Under the pieces are notes generated by a model, which was not told where the DNA came from, made no database searches, and worked only from the letters and a program-made list of their open reading frames with translations. A DNA stretch of 64,000 nt from assembly GCF_050632745.1 (NCBI RefSeq), contig NZ_JBODSD010000001.1, forward strand, positions 186,001 to 250,000, written 5' to 3'. The DNA comes from Mumia sp050632745. Its GTDB lineage: Bacteria > Actinomycetota > Actinomycetes > Propionibacteriales > Nocardioidaceae. Shown here piece by piece: positions 58,422-64,000 of the stretch (its first letter is position 1; every line of letters begins with the position of its first letter). The position numbers and the translations under genes were made by a program.

Positions 58422-59887
58422 ACGCAGCGTCGGCGCGCGAGCGCGCAGCGGGGCTCACGCGCCGGTGGCGCGACCAGCCGCTGCGCGTCCAGCTGGTCGT
58501 CGTGGTGGTCGCGATGGTGCTGCTCGCCCTTGTGGTGAGCGCCCTCGCGACCAACGTGGTCCTCGAGCGCTCGCTCACCGACCGGGTCGACCAGCAGCTG
58601 ACGGGAGAGGCCCGGCGGATGGCCGACCTCCCCGGCTTCGGCAACCGGCCCCCGCAGGCGAGCCCCGGCCGCAACCTGCCCTCGCAGTTCTTCATCGCGC
58701 GGTGGGACGCCGGGGGGTCGGCGAACGCCATCGCCGACCCCCGTCTCAGCGCCGACGACTACCCGGACCTCCCCGACCCTGCCGACGTCACGGTCGGCGA
58801 GCCGATCACCGTCGCGTCGCAGGGGAGCGACCGGGAGTGGCGCGTCCTGTACGAGGAGGCTCAAGACGGCGGCTACGTCGCCGTCGCGATGGCGCTCGAC
58901 GACGTCGAGGCGACGCTGACGCAGCTGCGGTGGATCGAGCTGGCGATCGCCGCGGTGGTGCTGCTCGCGCTCGCGGCGGTCAGCTCCTGGGTCGTCCGGC
59001 GCAGCCTGCGGCCGCTCGTCGAGGTCGAGACCACGGCCGAGGCGATCGCGGCGGGCGACCTCACTGCGCGCGTGGACACCGGGCTCGACCCCCGGACGGA
59101 GGTCGGCGCGCTCTCGGCGTCGCTGGACACCATGCTCGGGCACATCGAGGACGCCGTCCGCAGCCGCGAGGAGGAGGCGCGGCGCGCCGAGGAGTCCGAG
59201 CGGCGCATGCGTCGTTTCGTCGCCGACGCCAGCCACGAGCTGCGTACCCCGCTCACGTCGATCCGCGGCTTCGCCGAGCTGTACGGCCAGGGCGCCGCCG
59301 CCGACCGGTCGACCATCGACCGCTTCATGGGGCGGATCCGGCGGGAGGCCGACCGGATGGGCGTGCTCGTCGAGGACCTGCTCCTGCTCGCCCGGCTCGA
59401 CCAGGAGCGGCCGCTGCGCCAGGACCCCGTGGACCTGCGCGAGCTCGCCCAGGACGCGGCGGTCGACGCGCGCGCGGTGCAGCCCGAGCGGCTCGTGGTC
59501 GCGCCGGGGTCCGGCGCGCCGGTCGTCGTCGAGGGCGACGAGACGCGTCTGCGCCAGGTCGTCGCCAACCTCGTCAGCAACGCCCTCGTGCACACGCCGC
59601 CCGACGCCGAGCTGCGGCTGGACGTGCGGGTCGACGGAGAGGACGGCGTGCTGACGGTGGCCGACACCGGTCCCGGCCTCGACGAGGAGGAGGCGGCGCA
59701 CGCGTTCGAGCGCTTCTACCGCGCCGACGAGTCCCGCAGCAGGGAGGACGGCGGGTCCGGTCTCGGGCTCGCGATCGTGTCCGCGCTCGTCGCCGGGCAC
59801 GGCGGCACGGTCTCGCTGGACACCGCTCCGGGGGAGGGCGCGACCTTCACCGTGCGGATCCCGCTCGCGGCCCAGCCGGTCGAGTAG
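58418..59887 (+). CDS. phoR: PhoR-like membrane sensor histidine kinase
   Basis: A 489-aa kinase: TM1 at about 24-46, an extracytoplasmic sensor of about 125 residues, TM2 at 172-193, a HAMP domain, the H-box FVADASHELRTPLT with predicted phospho-His273, N-box LVSNALVHTP and G-boxes (VADTGPGL, GSGLGLAIV). It pairs with the upstream PhoP-like regulator (4-nt overlap). Its last codons and stop (59885-59887) lie in a 16-nt stretch identical to the opening of the palindromic repeats that follow, so the 3' end has probably been remade by repeat insertion. Confidence 0.92.
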   Translation: MNAASARERAAGLTRRWRDQPLRVQLVVVVVAMVLLALVVSALATNVVLERSLTDRVDQQLTGEARRMADLPGFGNRPPQASPGRNLPSQFFIARWDAGGSANAIADPRLSADDYPDLPDPADVTVGEPITVASQGSDREWRVLYEEAQDGGYVAVAMALDDVEATLTQLRWIELAIAAVVLLALAAVSSWVVRRSLRPLVEVETTAEAIAAGDLTARVDTGLDPRTEVGALSASLDTMLGHIEDAVRSREEEARRAEESERRMRRFVADASHELRTPLTSIRGFAELYGQGAAADRSTIDRFMGRIRREADRMGVLVEDLLLLARLDQERPLRQDPVDLRELAQDAAVDARAVQPERLVVAPGSGAPVVVEGDETRLRQVVANLVSNALVHTPPDAELRLDVRVDGEDGVLTVADTGPGLDEEEAAHAFERFYRADESRSREDGGSGLGLAIVSALVAGHGGTVSLDTAPGEGATFTVRIPLAAQPVE

Positions 59888-59925
59888 GGCGGACCGCCGC
59901 TCCGGTGGTCGATTCGGGCAGACGC

Positions 59926-60252
59926 CTGTCTGGTGGTCGAGTAGGGCGGAGCGTTAGCGGAGCCCGTATCGAGACCCGGGGCGGGGTCTCGATACGTCCT
60001 CGCCTAGGGGCTCGGACTACTCGACCAGCGGTGGCGGCTGTCTGGTGGTCGAGTAGGGCGGAGCGTTAGCGGAGCCCGTATCGAGACCCGGGGCGGGGTC
60101 TCGATACGTCCTCGCCTAGGGGCTCGGACTACTCGACCAGCTGGGAGGGCTGTCTGGTGGTCGAGTAGGGCGGAGCGCTAGCGGAGTCCGTATCGAGGCC
60201 CGGGGCGGGGTCTCGATATGTCCTCGCCTAGGGGCTCGGACTACTCGACCGG
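59926..60252. repeat. Three tandem 112-bp palindromic repeats between phoR and the glycosyltransferase operon
   Basis: The 461-bp gap 59888-60348 has no gene. It holds three head-to-tail units starting at 59926, 60038 and 60150 (period 112). Each has outer arms TGGTCGAGTAG/CTACTCGACCA, inner arms CGTATCGAGACCC/GGGTCTCGATACG, and a mispaired middle. Copy 2 is nearly identical to copy 1; copy 3 has changes in the inner arms (A to G left, C to T right) that keep G-U pairing. Partial units flank the array: ggtcgagtagggcgga at 59878-59893 and a half-arm near 60265-60275. Such GTCGAGTAG-type palindromes are dispersed in many actinomycete genomes; a REP/BIME-like mobile or terminator role is likely. 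Confidence 0.9.
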
Positions 60253-60286
60253 CGGCCCGGGGACCACTCGACCAGCGGATGCCGGC

Positions 60287-60315
60287 TCACAGGAACCTCC
60301 CAGGCTGAGCGCAGG
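60287..60315 (+). promoter_or_regulatory. Triple PhoP-box heptamers before the GT2-GtrA operon
   Basis: TCACAGG, AACC, TCCCAGG, CTGA, GCGCAGG: three heptamers with 4-bp spacers, 34 bp before the GT2 start, almost the same distance as the box before phoP (35 bp). The first 11 bp, CTCACAGGAAC, equal the repeat before phoP. Predicted PhoP binding site. Confidence 0.72.
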
Positions 60316-60348
60316 GGATCGTGAAGTCCCGGCGGGATCGTCGAAGAC

Positions 60349-61611
60349 ATGAACCCGACACCTCCCGTGATCGACGTCGTCGTCCCGGTGCTCGACGAGG
60401 CCCACGTCCTCGAGCGGAGCGTCCGCAGACTGCGCACCTTCCTCGACGTCGAGGTCCCGTACCCCAGCCGTGTGGTCATCGCCGACAACGGCAGCACCGA
60501 CGGTACGGCGGAGGTGGCCGCCGAACTCGCGGCGACGCTGCACGGGGTGGACCTCGTACGGATCGCCGCGCGTGGTCGCGGTCGGGCTCTCGCGACGGTC
60601 TGGTCGCACAGCAGCGTGACGGTCGTCGCATACATGGACGTCGACCTCTCGACGGACCTCGGCGCCCTCATGCCGCTGGTCGCCCCGCTGCTGTCGGGGC
60701 ACTCCGACGTGGCGATCGGCACGCGGCTGCGCCGGGACGCCCGGGTCGTCCGCGGAGCGAAGCGCGAGGTCCTCTCACGGGGCTACAACCTGCTGCTGCG
60801 GACGGTTCTCGGGGCACGCTTCAGCGACGCGCAGTGCGGCTTCAAGGCCGTGCGCACCGACGTCGCCCAGGCGTTGCTCCCGTACGTCGAGGACACGGGC
60901 TGGTTCTTCGACACCGAGCTGCTCGTGCTCGCCGAGCGGGCGGGCCTGCGCATCGCGGAGGTGCCCGTCGACTGGGTCGACGACCCCGACAGCCGGGTCG
61001 CGATCGCCTCGACCGTCCGCGACGACCTCAAGGGCGTCGCACGGATGGCACGCGGGCTGACGACCGGAGCGCTCGACCTCGAGCCGGTACGCCGGTCGTT
61101 CGGTCGCTCCCCGGTCGCCATGCCGGTCGGGATCCGGATGATCCGGTTCGCCCTGGTCGGCGTGGCCAGCACGATCGCGTACGCGCTCCTCTTCCTGCTG
61201 GCCCGCGAGGTCACCTCGGCGCAGGTCGCGAACGTGTTCGCGCTCATCACCACGGCGGTGGGCAACACGGCCCTCAACCGCCGCTTCACCTACCAGGTCG
61301 TCGGAGTCGGCGGCCTCGCGCGCCACCACGTCCAAGGGCTCGTCGCGTTCGGCTGCGGGTGGGCCCTGACCGCATCGGCGCTCGCGCTGACCGCGGACCG
61401 CGGGCACTCGCCGCTCATGGAGGTCGGCGTGCTCACGCTCGCCAACGTGCTGGCGACGGTGCTGCGGTTCGTGCTGCTGGACCGCTGGGTCTTCCGGGCC
61501 GGCGAGCGCCGCGCGACGGCCGCGCCCTCCGACCTCCACCCCGAACCAGTCCCCGTCCCGGCAGGTCCGGGCCGATCCGCCGCCACGGCGGACGAGAGGA
61601 GCATCGCATGA
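60349..61611 (+). CDS. GT2 polyprenyl-phosphate glycosyltransferase fused to GtrA-like membrane domain
   Basis: A 420-aa protein. Residues about 1-235 are a GT2 domain like dolichol-phosphate mannose synthases (VDVVVPVLDE-type start IDVVVPVLDEAHVLE, ADNGSTDGT, the DxD YMDVDLSTDL, QCGFKAVRTD). Residues about 260-390 form a GtrA-like four-helix membrane domain (RFALVGVASTIAYALLFLL, NTALNRRFTYQ) that flips the lipid-linked sugar. The product should be a polyprenyl-phosphate sugar for the GT39 enzyme encoded next, with 4-nt overlap. The upstream triple heptamer puts it under predicted PhoP control. Confidence 0.9.
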   Translation: MNPTPPVIDVVVPVLDEAHVLERSVRRLRTFLDVEVPYPSRVVIADNGSTDGTAEVAAELAATLHGVDLVRIAARGRGRALATVWSHSSVTVVAYMDVDLSTDLGALMPLVAPLLSGHSDVAIGTRLRRDARVVRGAKREVLSRGYNLLLRTVLGARFSDAQCGFKAVRTDVAQALLPYVEDTGWFFDTELLVLAERAGLRIAEVPVDWVDDPDSRVAIASTVRDDLKGVARMARGLTTGALDLEPVRRSFGRSPVAMPVGIRMIRFALVGVASTIAYALLFLLAREVTSAQVANVFALITTAVGNTALNRRFTYQVVGVGGLARHHVQGLVAFGCGWALTASALALTADRGHSPLMEVGVLTLANVLATVLRFVLLDRWVFRAGERRATAAPSDLHPEPVPVPAGPGRSAATADERSIA

Positions 61612-63542
61612 GCACCGTCGTACGAGAGGCGTCCTCCCAGCCGGGACCGACGACGTACGAGGAGGTGGACGGCACTGCGACCCGCGCCTCGCGTCTGCGC
61701 CGGTGGTGGACACGTGACCGCACGCTCCTCGTCCTCCTGCTCGCCGGCACCGCGGTGGCGTACTGCTGGAACCTGTCGATCAACGGCTACGCCAACGAGT
61801 ACTACGCGATGGCGGTGCAGGCCGGCTCCGACAGCTGGAAGGCCTGGTTCTTCGGTGCGCTCGACGCCTCGAACGGCATCACCGTCGACAAGACCCCCGC
61901 GTCGCTGTGGCTGATGGGGCTCTCGGCGCGGGTGCTCGGGTTCAGCTCGTTCAGCATGCTGCTCCCGCAGGCGCTGCTCGGCGTCGCGAGCGTCGGCGTC
62001 CTGTACGCCGCGGTGAAGCGCTGGTTCGGCTCGTCGGCGGCGCTGATCGCCGGCGCGGTGCTGGCGACGACGCCGATCGCGGCGCTGATGTTCCGCTTCA
62101 ACAACCCCGACGCGCTGCTGGTCTTCCTGATGGTCGCCGCCGCGTGGGCCGTGACCCGGGCGATCGACTCCAAGAAGGCGCTGCGCTGGCTGGTGCTGGC
62201 CGGACTCCTCATCGGGTTCGCGTTCCTCGCGAAGATGCTCCAGGCGTTCCTGGTGCTGCCCGGCCTCGCCCTCGCGTACGGCATCGCCGGCTCCGCGCGG
62301 CTGCGTACCCGCCTGCTCCACCTCCTCGCCGCCGGCGCCTCGGTGATCGTCGGCGCCGGGTGGTGGGTGCTGGTCGCCGAGCTGTGGCCGGCGGCCTCGC
62401 GCCCGTACATCGGCGGCTCGACGAACAACAGCATCCTCGAGCTCGCCCTCGGCTACAACGGCCTCGGTCGCCTCAACGGCAACGAGACCGGATCCGTCGG
62501 CGGTGGCGGTGGTCAGGGCGGCGGCATGTGGGGCACCCCGGGGATCGGACGGCTCTTCAGCTCGGAGATGCAGACCGAGGCGAGCTGGCTGCTCCCGGCC
62601 GCGCTGGTGGCGCTCGTCGCGCTGCTCGCCGTCACCTGGAAGGCGGCACGGACCGACAAGATCCGCGCCTTCGCCATCATCTGGGGCGGCTGGCTGCTCG
62701 TCACCGGACTGACCTTCAGCTTCATGCAGGGGATCATCCACAGCTACTACACGGTCGCGCTCGCGCCGGCCATCGCGGCGCTCGTCGGTGCCGGGACGGT
62801 GCTCCTGTGGCGGCGCCGTACGGAGCTGGTGCCGCGCGCGGTCCTGGCCGGCGCGGTGGTCCTCACCGGATTCTGGCAGTGGCGCCTCCTCGCTGAGACG
62901 CCGACGTTCCTCCCGTGGCTGCGGTGGGTCGTCGTGGCGGCCGCGGTGGCCGCGGGCGCCCTCCTGCTGATCGGTCCCGAGCTGACGCTCGCCCGGAACT
63001 GGGTACGCCGGCTCGCGGTCGCGACCGCGGTCCTCATCGGGGTGGCCGCGCTCGCGGCGCCGACGGCCTCGGCCGTGGAGACCATCGGGAGCGCGCACAC
63101 CGGGTCGATCGTGTCGGCCGGTCCGTCGAGCGGCGGTGGACCGGGCGGGGGTGGTGGCGGCTTCGGCGGTCCGGGCGGGGGCGGCACCAGCTTCCTCGGA
63201 GGCGGCGGGACCTCGAGCGTCAGCGACGAGCTCGTCCAGCTCCTCCAGGGAGGCGACTACCGCTGGGCCGCCGCGGCGCAGACGGCGAACGGTGCGGCAC
63301 CGCTGCAGCTCGCCTCGGGCGAACCGGTGCTCGCGATCGGCGGGTTCAACGGGACCGACGCCTTCCCGACGCTGGAGCAGTTCCAGGAGTGGGTCGCCGA
63401 CGGCGAGATCCACTACTACGTCGCCGGCACCGGCCGTGGCGGCGGCAGCAACTCCGAGATCGAGACGTGGGTGACCGAGAACTTCACGGCCCAGACCGTC
63501 GACGGCACCACGATCTACGACCTCACCACCGGCCAGGGCTGA
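61608..63542 (+). CDS. GT39/ArnT-like membrane glycosyltransferase with Gly-rich extracytoplasmic region (YkcB-like)
   Basis: A 644-aa protein with about 12 hydrophobic segments. The first periplasmic loop holds the Asn/Glu motif NGYANEYYAMAVQAG and VDKTPASLWLMGL, typical of YkcB-type mannosyltransferases; FRFNNPDALLVFLM follows. After the last TM (about 490) comes a Gly-rich linker (GGGPGGGGGGFGGPGGGG) and a C-terminal domain (about 540-644). A second Gly-rich stretch (GGGGGQGGGMW) lies inside the TM part. It should use the polyprenyl sugar made by the upstream enzyme to glycosylate a wall polymer or protein. Confidence 0.9.
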   Translation: MSTVVREASSQPGPTTYEEVDGTATRASRLRRWWTRDRTLLVLLLAGTAVAYCWNLSINGYANEYYAMAVQAGSDSWKAWFFGALDASNGITVDKTPASLWLMGLSARVLGFSSFSMLLPQALLGVASVGVLYAAVKRWFGSSAALIAGAVLATTPIAALMFRFNNPDALLVFLMVAAAWAVTRAIDSKKALRWLVLAGLLIGFAFLAKMLQAFLVLPGLALAYGIAGSARLRTRLLHLLAAGASVIVGAGWWVLVAELWPAASRPYIGGSTNNSILELALGYNGLGRLNGNETGSVGGGGGQGGGMWGTPGIGRLFSSEMQTEASWLLPAALVALVALLAVTWKAARTDKIRAFAIIWGGWLLVTGLTFSFMQGIIHSYYTVALAPAIAALVGAGTVLLWRRRTELVPRAVLAGAVVLTGFWQWRLLAETPTFLPWLRWVVVAAAVAAGALLLIGPELTLARNWVRRLAVATAVLIGVAALAAPTASAVETIGSAHTGSIVSAGPSSGGGPGGGGGGFGGPGGGGTSFLGGGGTSSVSDELVQLLQGGDYRWAAAAQTANGAAPLQLASGEPVLAIGGFNGTDAFPTLEQFQEWVADGEIHYYVAGTGRGGGSNSEIETWVTENFTAQTVDGTTIYDLTTGQG

Positions 63543-63581
63543 CGAACAGCCCGGTCTGACACCTCACGACGAAGGAGAACC

Positions 63582-64000
63582 ATGAACGACCAGAACCCCC
63601 GTCAGCCCGAGCAGGGCATGCCGCAGGAGGGATCGTCGCAGCCGTACGGGGAGCAGCCGACGGCCCAGCAGCCGCCCCAGCCGTACGCCCAGCAGCCCTA
63701 CGCCGCCCCGGCCGCCGAGACCTGGACGGCCCCGACGCAGGCCCCTGCGCCGAAGTCCGCGGGATGGCGCTCCCTGGACAGCAGGACCCGTATCGGCGCT
63801 GCGGTCGCCGGTGTGGCGTTGTGCGGCTTCGGCTTCCTCGGAGGCATGGCCCTCGGGAGCGCGACAGCCGACGACGGCGGTCAGGGCGGCCCCGGCATGG
63901 GCGGCCGCCCGGGCATGGGCAACAACGGAGGCTTCCCGGGCGGGGGCGGCTTCCCCGGCAACGGCGGACCTCAGGGCGACGGGTCCCAGGACAACGGGTC
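63582..64000 (+). CDS. Pro/Gln- and Gly-rich single-pass membrane protein (partial, runs off the window)
   Basis: The ATG at 63582 follows GAAGGAGAACC, and the frame stays open to the window end (139 codons seen). Residues 1-60 are rich in Gln, Pro and Ala with repeated QPYG/QPYA units, a cytosolic disordered segment. One TM helix follows (about 72-92, AAVAGVALCGFGFLGGMALG), then a Gly/Asn/Pro-rich extracytoplasmic part (GRPGMGNNGGFPGGGG). It lies 39 bp after the GT39 gene, whose Gly-rich linker it resembles in composition. It may be the acceptor or partner of that enzyme. The C-terminus is not in view. Confidence 0.75.
   Translation, partial: MNDQNPRQPEQGMPQEGSSQPYGEQPTAQQPPQPYAQQPYAAPAAETWTAPTQAPAPKSAGWRSLDSRTRIGAAVAGVALCGFGFLGGMALGSATADDGGQGGPGMGGRPGMGNNGGFPGGGGFPGNGGPQGDGSQDNG

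Noticed and set aside
59926..60252. CRISPR-like array
   Set aside because: The whole 112-bp unit is repeated with no variable spacers, and no cas genes are present; it is a palindromic tandem repeat.
60321..63542. Continuous plus-strand frame of over 1000 codons spanning both glycosyltransferase genes
   Set aside because: The first 1.3 kb is an out-of-frame reading of the GT2-GtrA gene; only the part from ATG 61608 has real protein features.

Overview
The window is high-GC DNA (roughly 70% by eye) from an actinomycete, most likely Nocardioidaceae (Nocardioides/Aeromicrobium type). The grounds are very G/C-biased third codon positions, many GTG starts, a purF-purM-DUF3073 ... amino-acid dehydrogenase-bldC block as in Streptomyces and relatives, a 10-methylstearate (tuberculostearic acid) gene pair, and many start codons 6-8 nt after a TANNNT -10 element (leaderless transcripts). 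Genus is inference. No rRNA, CRISPR array, insertion sequence or integrase was seen; three tRNAs (Phe, Asp, Glu) are present, all on the minus strand.

Layout. 1-3.1 kb: a fusion of a PqqD-like domain, an M50 metalloprotease and a MinD-like ATPase of the type VII-secretion-associated kind, coupled to a secreted protein with paired cysteines. 3.2-7 kb: LytS/LytTR two-component pair, small membrane protein and sodium:solute symporter. 7-11.5 kb: secreted trypsin-like/PDZ protease, DEAD-box helicase, GT39-like membrane glycosyltransferase. 11.6-14.7 kb: DUF485-ActP acetate uptake operon with a CRP-like site, and an AEC transporter. 14.7-23.4 kb: alcohol dehydrogenase, patatin, SCP2-like protein, DUF1906 secreted hydrolase, M20 peptidase, a secreted repeat protein behind an AT-rich palindrome, acyl-CoA ligase with a perfect CRP-type site, SRPBCC protein. 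23.4-31.5 kb: purF, purM, DUF3073, a strongly asymmetric ABC heterodimer, valine-type dehydrogenase, bldC. 31.5-41.2 kb: small membrane proteins, tRNAs, nitroreductase/AraC, DHFR-like protein, LysE/Lrp pair, metallopeptidase-pirin-aroQ operon, tmsA-tmsB lipid methylation pair.

41.2-51 kb: MMPL transporter divergent from a NarL-type two-component system, exonuclease III, Orn/Lys/Arg decarboxylase, an Imm5-like protein, glyoxalase-like protein, and a vapBC toxin-antitoxin module with a 20-bp palindromic operator abutting the 5' remnant of an ECF sigma factor gene. 51-57.6 kb: Mrp Na+/H+ antiporter operon (A-B fused, C, D, E, F, G) led by a GlsB/YeaQ gene. 57.7-64 kb: a PhoP-PhoR-like pair, three tandem 112-bp palindromic repeats, then GT2-GtrA and GT39 glycosyltransferases and the start of a Gly-rich membrane protein.

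The most informative regulatory signal is a triple heptamer (TCACAGG-like, 11-bp period, as in mycobacterial PhoP boxes) found three times: between phoP and glsB-mrp, before the GT2-GtrA operon, and 50 kb away before the secreted protease. It links cell-envelope glycosylation, ion homeostasis and an extracytoplasmic protease into one predicted PhoP regulon. The least explained system is the RRE-M50-MinD fusion with its Cys-pair secreted partner at the left edge.
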